From Chrysophaeum taylorii (lineage: Eukaryota > Sar > Pelagophyceae > Pelagomonadales > Pelagomonadaceae), in assembly GCA_029834535.1 (NCBI GenBank), contig JAQMWT010000480.1:1-64000 (forward strand): a DNA stretch of 64,000 bases, given 5' to 3'. A model generated the notes under the pieces. It worked only from the letters and a program-made list of their open reading frames with translations. It searched no databases and was not told the DNA's origin. Position 1 is the stretch's first letter; the number at the start of each line of letters is the position of its first letter. Both the position numbers and the translations under genes were made by a program. Below are positions 50,170 to 60,605 of this stretch, in pieces.

Positions 50170-51946
50170 CTATACGTAGTTGCGGCCGAGTGGACGGAGC
50201 TCGGGGACCACGATCGCGGCGTCGTCTGATGTGAGATACGGCTTGATTTCGCCTTGGACGACAGTCGGTGCTTCCCGCTTGGATTCGGCGACACGTCTTC
50301 GCGCCGCGATAACGGGCGAAATCAACGGAGGAGGTCCGTCAGAAGACGAAAAACGCGGCGCGTCGGAAGAGATCGACAAAGGAGGAGGGTCTTCGACCGC
50401 GTCGTCGTCGTCGTCGTCGCAGCGGGGACGGGGCGCGACGTTGCTGCTGCACTTGGAGCAGGACGCGCAGCTCTTCATCGTCGCGTCGGGCGCTTCGTCG
50501 CCTCGGCACGCGGATACGCACCACCGATGCGAGCACGCGCTCATCGAGAGGAGTGACGGGGCGTCGGGCTGCGCGAAGCGCTCGAACGAGCCGAGGAGGA
50601 ACCAAAAACTCTCGCCCGAGCCGCTCACGCCCCAGTAGCCCTCGGGCGTGCGCGCGAGCGGGAGCGGCGCGCCGTGTCCGCGCGAATGCGCAAGCTGCTG
50701 TGCGTGTCGCAGAAATGCCAAATGGAGCGCCGCGGCAGCCGCGACGATACCGAGGGCGGCCAAGCCCGGGGCCGCGGGGCGAACTCGCGCGAGGCTGGCG
50801 CGACCGGCCCGCTCGGCGAACGGAAATCCGAACCGCGCGGCGACGGCCGCGGCCAAGCACGAGCAGCTAAATACGTAGAGTCCAGCACTGACGAGCTGCG
50901 TGCATTGTAGTCGGTAGACGCGCGCGCGGTGGCGCCGACATACGACCGCGAGGCTAGAGACGAGCAAGACCCACGCGAGCCAGAGCGGCGTCGAGGCCCG
51001 CGACAACCTCTGCTCGATCGTCGGATGCTCGGCGTGTCTCCTCGTGAGCGTCGGGTCGTCGAGTAGCGCTACCAAGAGCACCAACCAGAGCCAGAGCAAC
51101 ACGTGGAAGGTCACGCCGAGCCTGCCCGAGAGTCGAGACCGCGAGCGCCGCAAACACTGCGGCTCGTCCTCGAGGGCCGCGACCGAGAGCAGCTTGCTCG
51201 CGGGCGGCTCCGACGTGCCACGTCCCTTGAGCGCGACCTGCGCGAAGAAGCTTTCGTTCGTAAGCAGTAAACGACCACAACGCACCGCAGCGCAGAGTGC
51301 CGCAGTCTCGAGCGAGAGCAGGCAGGCGGTCGCCCGCGAGGCGGCGACGCGCGCGCGGCGGCGGTGGCCAGAGGCAAAGGCGGCCGTCGCCACGCAAGAC
51401 AGGATTTGTGCCGTAGCGACGACCGCGAGTGTCGGCACGCTAAGAACGATCGCTACGATGCCGCGTCGCACAAGAGGAAGCGCGTCCTCGTGAATGACGT
51501 CGCCTCTCGCGTTCGCCGCCGACACGGCGCCGTAGTGCACTGCAGGATTGTGGAGCTTGAGAGATGCGGCGCGCGCAAACACCCGGATCTGCGTCACGAG
51601 TGCCACCAAGCTCGCCGCCTACGCGAGCACGTTACGGACTCCAAACAGCAGCCGTACGAAGAACCTGCCGCGCGCGTGACAAAGGACGACGGCGTCTCAA
51701 CTCACGGCGAAAAGGCGGCGAGCCACGGAACATGCTGGTCGACTAGGCCGACACCCTTGATGACGACCGTGACCGCGCCAACGGCGTGGAGATCGACGAA
51801 GGCAATGCACCCGCGGGCGACGAGCCAGATCAGCCTGCGTCCGCGATCTGTAAGGAATCCACACCAGAGCACATGTTGTAGCGCACCCTTCGGTAGCGTC
51901 GTCGCCCGCGCGAAGCCGTCGGCGCCGCACCCGCCGTGTGCGCCAT
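50170..51946 (-). CDS. Multi-span membrane protein, unknown function
   Basis: The main exon is 50170-51618 with an open frame of 483 codons. It contains hydrophobic segments (GIVAIVLSVPTLAVVATAQIL, VTFHVLLWLWLVLLVALL, PLWLAWVLLVSSLAVVC, LVSAGLYVFSCSCLAAAVAA, GLAALGIVAAAAALHLAF), a Cys-rich stretch (SACSHRWCVSACRG, CASCSKCSS), a Pro/Ser-rich acidic tail and ERPLGRNYV-like end. It has no ATG near its 5' end. A phase-consistent extension uses 51640-51664, 51706-51847 and 51865-51946 (ATG 51946), giving 565 aa, but requires introns of 21 and 17 nt beside a normal 41-nt one. The 5' part is therefore uncertain. No family recognised. Confidence 0.55.
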
Positions 51947-52338
51947 CGTTGCATCGACAGCAGGCGGAAATCCATTGACTTAAAATCCGCCAATGACTCA
52001 AACCATTTTCTGCCAAAAGTGCTGAGTTCCGGCGTGAATCGGGCACAACGGATCTGGGGTTTCTTTCTTTTGGAACAAAATTTGTGTACCGGGGATGGCT
52101 GCACACTTTTGCCCCAGAGTCGAGTACAGCAACAGTCACTACTCACTCACAAACTTGGAAACGCGGGTGTGGAGAATGGCTCTTACCTATTCATGAAGTG
52201 CAACAACTTATAATAATCCTAATGTCGGCGGGAAAAATATTACCTGGCTATGTACAATCAAATCCCGCCCCGCGTGGCAACGCACAATGCACACACAGTC
52301 TGGTATCGTGCTATCTCGGTCGTTGCCCGCAGCGTTGG
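51947..52338. other. Intergenic, no gene seen
   Basis: Upstream region of the unknown membrane protein and left flank of the third LINE fragment. No recognisable gene or RNA. Confidence 0.35.
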
Positions 52339-52710
52339 TTGCGATGGAGGACGGCGCCTAACACGCTTGCTCCCTGCGGCGGCCCCGGCCGTCCCGGAGT
52401 GAGACGGTGCCTGCTCGCCTCCCTGGCTGGCCGGTTAGCACCCAGAAAGTCCGCGCTGGGATGGGGTTCGCTCGGTTGGGCAGAACGCGACGGACAGGAC
52501 GATTGTTCGTGGACCAACACGTCCGCGGCCTGCGACGCTTTTGCACGACCTCGCACAAGACCGCGCGCAGTGGCGGTCCACCATCAACAAGTCCGTCCTC
52601 GTCCCTCGCCTCTGCCCCAGCTGCGTGATTTTCCTCTGTGATTCCGTACCGGCTCCTGCCTGTCCGGCCTGGCTCCCATGCTCGGGAGAGGTCTGAAGTT
52701 AGTTAGTTAG
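52339..52710 (+). mobile_element. LINE 3'-end fragment with (TTAG)n tail, copy 3
   Basis: The plus strand at about 52542-52692 encodes LLHDLAQDRAQWRSTIN, CPSCVIFLCDSVPAPACPAWLPC and SGEV stop, parallel to the minus-strand copy at 32.8-33.1 kb. It ends CTGAAG(TTAG)3 at 52710. The upstream part (52339-52450) matches copy 1. A 5'-truncated non-LTR retrotransposon remnant. Confidence 0.6.
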
Positions 52711-52771
52711 TTAGCCCGCAGAAAAAGCGAAGCCGCTTCTTATCGTCGTCGTCGTCGCCGTTGATATTTAT

Positions 52772-53869
52772 TTAAATTTGCATGAGGGCCGGGTCGAGGG
52801 TGGGCGTCTCTATGGCGGCCTCGGCGTTGAAGAGGTCGCGGGGCTGGGGAGCCGCCTCGTAGGAGCCGAGGAGTTTGACAAAGGCGCAGGACTCGAGGAG
52901 GCGCATGAGGGCGGCCGCACACGGGGGGTCGGCATGGTGGCCTTGGAAATCAAGGTAGAATATGTAGTTGAAACCGGGGGAAATTGTCCGGCGGCGCGGG
53001 CGGCTCTCGAGTTTGATGATGTTGACGGTGCGTCGGCCAAACTCCTCTAGCGCGGCGACGAGGGAGCCGGGCTTGTCGCTGACGGCGAAGATGATGGAAG
53101 TCTTTGCGGTGGCGATGGGGTTCGGGTTGACTCCCTTGCCGAGACAGAAGAAGCGCGTGAAGTTAAACTTGTTATCCTCGATGCCGGTCGCGAGTACGTC
53201 GAGACCGTACCGCTCGGCGGCGAGCTTGCTGCAGATGGCGCCGACGCCGTGGAGCTTGTTCTGGGCAATCTCGCGCGCCGAACCGGCCGTATCGGAGCCA
53301 GCCTCGATCGCGAGGCCCTGGGCCGTCAGGTATTTTTCGCACTGGGCGAGGGCCTGAGGGTGCGAGCGGACGCGGTCGACGATTACGGGCGAGCCGTCGT
53401 CGTTCGGGAGCGCGAGGAGCGAGTGCTTGACGCGGAGCGTCGTCTCCCCGTGGACGCGCAAGTCGTACTCCATGAGCAAGTCGTAACTTTTGTTGATCGA
53501 TCCCGCGTTGGAGTTTTCCATCGGGAGCATGCCGTAGGCCGCCTCGCCCGCGTCGACGGCGTTGAACACGTCCTGGAAGCTCTTGCACGGCAGCGTTGTG
53601 ATCGATGACCCAAAGTGCTGGTACGCCGCCTCCTCCGAGTACGCGCCGAACTCGCCCTGGAACGCGATCGGCTTCTCCACCGGCAACCCGTGGAACCCGT
53701 AGGGACCCGCAGCGAACCCGTTGTTGTTCTTCCCGTTATCATTCGCGGCCCGCCGGATGACGCTACCGCGACGAACGGTCGGAGCGCCTCCTCGAACAAC
53801 GAACCCCCGGACCCCTTGCCCCGACGAACACAAGACGACCACGCCGACGATGCGACGCCGTCGTCGCAT
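52772..53869 (-). CDS. Prephenate/arogenate dehydratase
   Basis: A 365-aa single exon. The dehydratase (PDT) domain (about 65-255) shows IAFQGEFGAYSEEAAYQHF, YGMLPMENSNAGSINKSYDLL and FNFTRFFCLGKG (TRF motif essential in the family). A C-terminal ACT regulatory domain (about 265-345) has KTSIIFAVSDKPGSLVAALEEFG, IIKLESRPRR and YIFYLDFQGH, the ESRP and amino-acid-binding elements through which phenylalanine inhibits the enzyme. It makes phenylpyruvate from prephenate or phenylalanine from arogenate. The N-terminus (MRRRRRIVGVVVLCSSGQGVRGFVVRGG) looks like a signal peptide with a Phe soon after, consistent with plastid import. ATG 53869 was chosen because the upstream frame lacks homology. Confidence 0.9.
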   Translation of the reverse strand: MRRRRRIVGVVVLCSSGQGVRGFVVRGGAPTVRRGSVIRRAANDNGKNNNGFAAGPYGFHGLPVEKPIAFQGEFGAYSEEAAYQHFGSSITTLPCKSFQDVFNAVDAGEAAYGMLPMENSNAGSINKSYDLLMEYDLRVHGETTLRVKHSLLALPNDDGSPVIVDRVRSHPQALAQCEKYLTAQGLAIEAGSDTAGSAREIAQNKLHGVGAICSKLAAERYGLDVLATGIEDNKFNFTRFFCLGKGVNPNPIATAKTSIIFAVSDKPGSLVAALEEFGRRTVNIIKLESRPRRRTISPGFNYIFYLDFQGHHADPPCAAALMRLLESCAFVKLLGSYEAAPQPRDLFNAEAAIETPTLDPALMQI

Positions 53870-53899
53870 CGCCGGATCCAACGGTTCACCAACGGCTCG

Positions 53900-54785
53900 A
53901 TGAGCCGGCGCGTCGTTGCCAGCGACATGATGCGTCAGGCCGAGGCTGCGGGCCTGTTCGACGCACTCGAGGGGGATGTGCGCCACAAGCCTCCAACAGT
54001 CGAAGAGCTTCGCGGCCTCTTCGACGACGACGTCGTCATCGGTGTCTGGCGCAGAACGTGCGTCTGCGTTGTGTGATGGACGTACGCAACGGCAGGCCCT
54101 ACACGCTCGGCGAGTTCCCGACGTGTCTCGTGGGCGTCGCTCTCGGCGAGGCATGCGCCGTCGGCTGGCACGTGTGACTCGTGCCCCCCCGCTCGTAAGT
54201 CCAGTCGCAGCTTCGAAGCCTCGGGTGCCGCGTGGCGGTCGGCGCGGTGTCAAAGGCGAGCCTTCTTACTGTCCCCCAGGTTCCTCGATGCTTCCGACAA
54301 CCCCTCGTCCACGGTCTGCAAACATTCCCGCACATGCACACTTCCCTAGCAGGGGCTCGCCGTCCGACTCGAGTGCCGCGAGCCCGGTTGCCGGTCTCAC
54401 GCGCTTCGGAGCGACCTTTCGCTCGGCGATGGCACCGGCGCGACCTGGATCATCGAGTCTTCTTCTCCCGCGTCGCATCGTAGTGCCCTGTCCTCACATA
54501 TACCACCGATGCAGACCGACACACCCGTTCCGAGGCGACGTGCGCGACTTCCCGGTGAAGATACGCCACGCGAGAGACGGGCGACTTCTGTGCAGCCGGC
54601 CAAAGGACGGTCGACTCGCGCTCGTGCGACCCGACGACTGCGACCTGAGGGACACTGCGAGCCACAATTTCGTCTACAACGTAGCGTGGGAGTGTTCGCC
54701 ACTCGGGGCCTACGACAACGATCACGCGTCCCTCGCTTTTCTCAACGACTACCTCGATGACGACCGACGGGAGGCCGAGCTCTGA
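53900..54785 (+). CDS. Unresolved multi-exon gene, divergent from the dehydratase
   Basis: The ATG at 53900 begins MSRRVVASDMMRQAEAAGLFDALEGDVRHKPPTVEELRGLFDDDVVIGVW. A second block, MDVRNGRPYTLGEFPTCLVGVALGEA, lies at 54084-54170 in another frame. A third, FPVKIRHARDGRLLCSRPKDGRLALV through NVAWECSPLGAYDNDHASLAFLNDYLDDD, ends at the stop at 54785. Composition and acidity look genuine, but I could not place introns between the blocks or recognise the family. Its first ATG is only 30 bp from the divergent dehydratase ATG. Confidence 0.4.
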
Positions 54786-55240
54786 TAGATAGAAACCTGC
54801 TGCTGGTGAGCTCTAATAAATATCAATCCGAGAAACTCTGATGGGGGGGGGGGGTAGAAACTCTGTTAAAGAACCATGACAATCTGAGCTCTAATAAAAT
54901 TACTCACAACCAACCAACCCTCTTCTCGGAGGAGCGGCAATTCGATGTTGTTGTTGTCGTCGTCGTCGTCGTTGTTGTTGTTGTTGTTGTTGTTGTTGTT
55001 GGGGGGGGGGGATTACACTCTGGCGACAGACAGCACCCGCGCAGGAAACAGGTCGGCGCGCACTTGCCACAAGCGGGACTTCGGAAGAAAAAAAAACTCC
55101 CACAAAAAATACAACACAAGGCAGGCCAAAGCGCGTGTGAAGGAAAGAAGATGAGGCCGCGGCGGAAGAGGAGGAAGCTTGGAATGCGCAGGCAGAGTGA
55201 ACTTCCAGGCGCGGCATCAAAGGGGGCGGGCTCCCGCACA
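54786..55240. repeat. Intergenic with simple repeats and repeated AATAAA blocks
   Basis: GAGCTCTAATAAA occurs twice (54809-54822 and 54886-54898), possibly polyadenylation regions. Poly-G lies at 54843-54854 and a long (GTT/GTC)n tract at 54945-55000, followed by a second poly-G. No gene seen. Confidence 0.5.
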
Positions 55241-57533
55241 TCATCTCACGGCCGTGGCGTTGATGGTCGCCGCGCCGTTGAGCGCGGGGAGTCCCGAGTT
55301 GGTGCGTTTGTTTGGCCCGGGTCTCGTAGGTCCCTTGGCAGCACAGGTGATTTGCGCCGCACGGCACGCTCCCTCGAGCGCGTACCACCAAGGGTCGAGG
55401 TCGGCGTCGTTTTCGTCCAGCGGGGCGAGGAGCCAGACCTGAGGAGGCGCGTGTCATCAAAAAAAAGACTTGACCGTACCCGATCGTCGGTGACGAGGGC
55501 GATGCGCGCCGAATCTCGCACTTTCGCGTCGCTGACGGCGTGCTTGCGGCGCATCTCGCGGACGGCGCCGAGGCGGACGGCACCCTTGTACGGACGGTTG
55601 CCGCCCGCAACAAGCTCGCGGAACTTGGTCTCGTCCTTAAAGTACATGAGGACGGGCTCGTCGGCCGGGGTCTGCTCGCCCTCGACGGTCGTACACGTAA
55701 CTCCCGAGAAGAGCGCGAAATAGCGACGCCGAAAAGCCGTGTTGATTTCGCCGCGCTTGCGGAGCCAGCCCGCGAGGAGCGGGGTGTGTGAGTTGTCTTG
55801 CTTGATTGAGGGCTGCAGCAAGGTGGCGGGCGCGGAACTCCGCGCGCGCACGGCGGCGAGTTTGGCGGCGCGCGCGGCCGTCACCGCGACCCCGCCGCCC
55901 GCCGGCAGCGCCTCCTCCTCGGCGCGAAGCGCGTCCGCCCAGGCCTGGGCGTCGTCGACGTCCTTGGCGCGAAGGCGGATCTCGGTCGCCGTACCGACGC
56001 GGCCGGGGGCGCCCCCGACGTTCTTGACCGACTTGATGACCCACTCCTGCTTGTGCTCGGGTGGGTGGCGTCGCCGTCTCGGAGTGACGAGCGCGTCGTC
56101 GCGGACGCCGCTGCCGGCGTCGTGATCCCCCCCTCCTCCTCGCTGCTGCGACGCAGCATGTATCCCCAGGAGAAAGGTGTGCGAGGACGCGCGCTCGACG
56201 CGGCGCCTGGTCGTTGGCCTGCGGCGGAGGAGCGAGAACTCGCGGCCGGGCGCGGCGCAGTTGGGCCGCGTCACCTCCAAGCCCTGATCGAGCGGTATGA
56301 TGGCGCGCGGCGGCTTATGGGCGGCGTCGGCGTCGGCGGGCGAGCTGAAGTAATACCTAAAGATGAAACGAGAGGTAGGAGATTCGACTCAAAAAAAAAC
56401 ATTGCGGAGACGCACAAGCAGCCGTCGTTGAGGACGAACCAGAGGCGGTGCCACTGTGACTTGACGATTGGGACGGGCCCCTTGTTAAACTTTTCGAGCC
56501 AGCCCGCCTTTCGCGCGCCCATGTAGGTGATGAGCTCCGACTCGTAGAGGTCACCCTCGTCCATCTTTATTTCTTCGTCTTTGACGCCGGCGTAGAGCGA
56601 CCGTAACAGCTCCTCGGGCAGGTCGCCGTCGTCGTCGTTGATACCTCGATTGTTAGTGATAAAGCCGTCGACCGTCATGCGCTCGCCGTCGCGAACGTTC
56701 TGCGAGTGGAGATCTGTGTTGAGCATGACGAGCGAGAAAGAGAGGACGTAGGCCGCGACCTCCGAGTAGGGCCAGGGCTTTGCCGAGCCTGCGGGGTTGG
56801 CGCGCTTGAACGCGGCCGCGAACCGCTCCATGACGCGGTCGATGCACTGGGCCTCGCCCGGCAACCGAAAGCGCCGGAGGAGAGTCCGAAGGGCCTCGTC
56901 CAACGACACGCCCGGCCCGAGCTTTCCGCTCATGCACCGCTGGAGCCAGCAGTCGAACGTCGCCTGCGCCATCGCCAGAGTTCCGCCGAAAAACTCGCCA
57001 GCCCTTCGCTTGGACAACCCGCCGCCGTTGAGCTGCTCGTCGATCCACGTCGCGAGCGTCTCCGGCCGCCCGTCCCAGAGCCCGAGGCCCTTCAGATACT
57101 CGACCCCGAGCTTGGGCTTGGTGTTGAACCGCAGTACCGCCGTCTTCTTGTGTCGCATCACCTCCGCCGCGCGCTTGCTGGACTCCTCCGCCGGAACGAA
57201 GTCGCCCGGCTTGGGCGCGTCGTTCATCGACCTCAGCTCGGCGCTCAGCTCGGCGCTCCGTCGTGCAACCTCGGCAGCCTCATCGTCCTCCCCCTCCGCC
57301 TCCTCCCGAACCTGTTTCGTCGCCACGGTACTGCCGCTGCTCCGCGCGTTCGAAGACGATCGGCCACTCCCCGCCAACGCCTCCGCAGCGGTCTTTGCCA
57401 CCACCCTCGCCGTTGCGTCGTCCTCGTCGTCGAGGTCGTCCTCGTCGACCTGCGAGGCCGCCACCACGACGATGCGCCGGTCGTCAGACTTTTCCTCCGG
57501 CCCACTAATGCTGTCGAGGCAGACGCAGGCCAT
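55241..57533 (-). CDS. Sec7-domain ARF-GEF with two PH domains
   Basis: Exons 56416-57533, 55480-56356 and 55241-55438 (introns 59 and 41 nt); 730 aa. After an acidic N-terminus, a Sec7 domain (about 125-330) is clear: FNTKPKLGVEYLKGLGL, FRLPGEAQCIDRVMERFAAAF with the catalytic 'glutamic finger' Glu near residue 227, and AAYVLSFSLVMLNTDLHSQNV. A PH domain follows (KAGWLEKFNKG, WHRLWFVLNDGCLYYF), then a linker and a second PH domain (AGWLRKRGEINTAFRRRYFALFSG, VLMYFKDE, WWYALEGACRAA). It would catalyse GDP/GTP exchange on ARF GTPases at membranes recognised by the PH domains, as in cytohesins/IQSEC-type GEFs. ATG 57533 was chosen; the upstream frame has no ATG. Confidence 0.9.
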
Positions 57534-57602
57534 ATTGCCTGCCTCTGGGGGGGTTGTTTTTTTTTTTCCAGGCACGCGCGGTAATCTTCGACCAAAGAAG
57601 AA

Positions 57603-58718
57603 ATGCGGCTCCTGCTGTTCGCATCAGGATGCGCCGCGTTGACGCCGCTCCCGCGCGGGATCAACCAATACGAAGTGAGCGCTGGCTTGCGCGCCAATCC
57701 TCTCAGCACTGTCCGGTCGACGGCGCTCGCTGCGCTCGCTGCGGCGCGCCGGCAGAACCTCACCTTGCTCGAGATCGAGTTTCCGCCGCTCCTTGGCGTC
57801 CGGACCGAGTTCGAGGACGTCGACAACGTCCAGATCCTTGACGCCAATCGCGACTGGGCCGTCGAGGCGTGCGCCTCGCTTTCCGACCTCGGCTCCGAGC
57901 TCTGGCTCGCTTTTCCTGATCGCAAGGAGCTCGAGCTCGCGAGGGAGGCCTGGCCCGGCACCATGTACGCCGCTGCGACGCTGACGACCCTCGAAGACGC
58001 CGCAACGGCCCTCTCGGGGGCCGATGCCGTCGTTCAACCGTGGGGCGCGAGCTTAAGCCGCGCGGTCGAGTCCGCGCTTGGCTCCAACTCGCTCGGCGCC
58101 GCACCCAACATGACAACGGCGCCAAAGCCGTCGCTGGTAGTCGCGGTCCAACCCGGCGACGGCGGACCCGTCGAGGACTGGCGAGTAGCGACAAGAAAGC
58201 GACGCGTCACCGAATCGTTGCCAGGCTCAACCTCGAGGCCTGCGAGGCCGACGGCTCCGCCCTCGTTTGTCTCAACGGTGCCTTTGATAAGCTCCGCGGC
58301 GGGTGCGACAAAAAAAAGCTGTGTGTCGTCCTATCGTACGCGGCGCGCGGTGACGCAGCTACTACCCGAGGATCTTCTTCCCCAAGCTCGCCGACTGCAT
58401 CGACCGCTTCGTCTCGCGCTTCGAGACCATATTCTACCTCAAACCGCTCTCCGACAAAGGCCGATCCGGCTGGCTCTTCCGCGTCTATCCCGAACCGTCC
58501 GTCCGTCCGCCATTCTCGATCGATCCATCCATTATTGTTGTAGTTGTCGGTTTTTTGGAGCTCCAATCAACAAAAAATGCCCCTGCCCGCGCAGGTGGCA
58601 GGTCGTTGCGCAGTCCCGCGACTCGAGCGACGTTGTTGTCCTCGCGTCGGAGACCCGCCCCTCGTACTTCGAGGCCATCGAGGCTCTATTGAGCGCAGGG
58701 TCGTCGTCTTCCTCTTGA
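57603..58718 (+). CDS. DUF1995 family protein (probably plastid)
   Basis: Exons 57603-58180, 58225-58302, 58359-58496 and 58595-58718 (introns 44, 56 and 98 nt) give 305 aa. Diagnostic DUF1995 elements: LLEIEFPPLLGVRTEFEDVDNVQILDANRDW, ELWLAFPDRKE, VVQPGDGGPVEDW, CLNGAFDKLRGGYYPRIFFPKLA, YYLKP-like FYLKPLSD, GWLFRVYPEPWQV and ETRPSYFEAIEALL. In plants these are chloroplast proteins (including LPA3/adenylate-kinase-related members) of unclear biochemical role. The N-terminus MRLLLFASGCAALTPLP is a short leader. Intron 1 uses a GC donor (TG|GCGAGT), the only choice I found that restores frame. The ATG is 69 bp from the divergent Sec7 gene's ATG. Confidence 0.82.
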   Translation: MRLLLFASGCAALTPLPRGINQYEVSAGLRANPLSTVRSTALAALAAARRQNLTLLEIEFPPLLGVRTEFEDVDNVQILDANRDWAVEACASLSDLGSELWLAFPDRKELELAREAWPGTMYAAATLTTLEDAATALSGADAVVQPWGASLSRAVESALGSNSLGAAPNMTTAPKPSLVVAVQPGDGGPVEDWRVATRKRRVTESLPGSTSRPARPTAPPSFVSTVPLISSAAGATKKSCVSSYRTRRAVTQLLPEDLLPQARRLHRPLRLALRDHILPQTALRQRPIRLALPRLSRTVRPSAILDRSIHYCCSCRFFGAPINKKCPCPRRWQVVAQSRDSSDVVVLASETRPSYFEAIEALLSAGSSSSS

Positions 58719-58844
58719 GAGATCCCCCGACTCCCCCGATTTGAGTTCCGGTGTTATCTCGAAGGCTGTCACGGCGCGTTTTTTGTGTTGAGAGATTGGG
58801 GGGCACGCCGTCCGTCGGAGGTGGGCGGGCGACCTCTTCCGGCG

Positions 58845-60605
58845 ATGCCACTGCAGCGCGTGGCGAGCAGCAAAGAGGACGTCGTGCTCGCGTCGCTGCG
58901 CGAAGAAGTGAGCCTCGAGTTTTCCGACGAGAACGAAGAGCACGTCGGCCTGCTGAAACGACTGTGGGACCTGGCCCACGGCGACGCGGCCCCCGCCTTC
59001 CAGCGAGTCGGTGGGCCGTGGACGGCCTTTGGCTTCCAGCGCGACGATCCCGTGTCGGATTTCCGGGGCGGCGGCGTCCTCGCGCTGCGGAATCTCGTAA
59101 GGCCGACTCGCTCGCCGTCGCGACCGTCGACTTCGCAGGTCAATTTCCTCGAGCGCCAGCCGTGCTACGCCCGCCCTATCATGCTTTCGCGCCAGCCATC
59201 GTCCTCGGGCTTCGATCCCGAGGCCGCTGGGTTCTTTCCCTTTGCGGCGGCCGGCATCAACGTGCGCGCGACGACTCGGTCGACTAAACGCGAAGTTTTT
59301 GTTCGTCGCAGGTGACGCGGCTGCTGGCCGAGTTTGCTGGCGTGGCTGGCCGGCCTAAGGAAAAACTCAAGCATTCCTGCTGGTCGTTGCTTGCGGGGCA
59401 CGAAGCGTGCTTCGACGAATGTTACGCGCTCGGCTTCCGCCTCGTCGATCGGTGCGCTCGGGCGGCCCCGATATTGATGAATGATTTGACGTCGCGCCAG
59501 GTGCTTCGACGAACGCGGCGCGAGCTATATGGACTTCAATGCGGTGCTGAAGGACGCAGGGACGCAAATGCGGGCGGCGCTCGAGGCCGCCAGCAGCGCG
59601 CGCGCCGACTATTTGCCACAGCGCGTCGACCCGAGGCGGCCGTGCGCGCACGATGCCGTCGCGCGCGTGCTACGGCTCGCACCCCCGGGGTGGGGTACCG
59701 CCCCCGCGGCCATGCGCGGCGTGTTGGAAAAACTTCCGGTGGGTGGGATGCTGTCGAGTCGCAAGATCGCAAGGTGGCGACGGCGCTTCTTCGTGCTCCG
59801 CGGCGACCTCGTCGCGTGGTTCAAGCCCGGCGGGAGCGGCGAAGCAGACGCCGCGAGCCCCGCCTGGCTCAAGGCCGAGGTCCACGGCGAGCTGACGAAC
59901 TACGTGAGGCTCACCTCGCAGTCGGCGATCCGCGCAAACCTGAGCGACGCCCTGTCGTTCAAGGTCGAGCGATGTCTCTCGCCCGATAGCGTGCGCAGCA
60001 AGCTCAGACTTCGCGCCGCGAGCCCAGCCGACGCCCAGCAGTGGATGCGCGCCATCGAGGCGGCCATCGAGGCGGCGCGCGATGGCATCGCCTCGCCCGC
60101 CTATCGTAACACGACCGAGATTAACATCGACGACCTCGACGCCGACGACAATCTTACGAGCGTCGACGGACGCGACTCGCCGACGGCGCTCAGCGAGAGC
60201 GATACTCGCGACTCCTCGGAGACACGCTGCTTTCATCCCCGCGATTCCTCCGAGTCTACCATCCACCAAAAACGTTCCACGATGCGACGCTCGCGACGCC
60301 TCTCGTTCGAGGCCGTGCGCAACGTCGTCCGCGTCGGACGAGCCGACCGCGCCGCCGCCGCCGCCTCCTCCAAAACCAAAGCCCCGCCCCTCAACCGCTC
60401 CACCTCGTGGATCTCCTGTTCCGACGAAAAGAACCAGCGCGTCTACTATGTCCACCGCCCCACCGGTAAAACGCAGTGGGAGCTCCCCCCGGGCTGGACG
60501 TCCTCCACCTCGGGATGGTCCGCGCGCGTCGACCGCGCGACTGGCCATACCTACTACTTCAACCCACCCACCGGCGAAACGACCTGGACGCTCCCGGAAC
60601 GATGA
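58845..60605 (+). CDS. ELMO - PH - WW - WW domain protein
   Basis: Exons 58845-59096, 59139-59261, 59312-59451 and 59501-60605 (introns 42, 50 and 49 nt); 539 aa. An ELMO domain spans about residues 20-185 (LLKRLWDLAH, WTAFGFQRDDPVSDFRGGGVLALRNL, FFPFAAAGINVTRLLAEF, DERGASYMDFNAVL). A PH domain spans about 235-355 (GGMLSSRKIARWRRRFFVLRGDLVAWF ... DAQQWMRAIEAA). A Ser/Asp-rich linker follows, then two WW domains at the C-terminus (YVHRPTGKTQWELPPGW and GHTYYFNPPTGETTWTLP). ELMO proteins regulate ARF/Rac GTPases; WW domains bind Pro-rich motifs. This domain order suggests a membrane-bound small-GTPase regulator. It lies close to an ARF-GEF, though gene order need not imply function. Confidence 0.88.

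Noticed and set aside
48831-50234. 467-codon plus-strand open frame
   Set aside because: Antisense to gatA, which has an intact catalytic triad; the antisense peptide is Arg/Gly-rich with no domain.
53721-54076. Plus-strand frames overlapping the 5' end of the dehydratase gene
   Set aside because: Mostly antisense to the dehydratase leader; only the part from ATG 53900 onward was kept, with low confidence.
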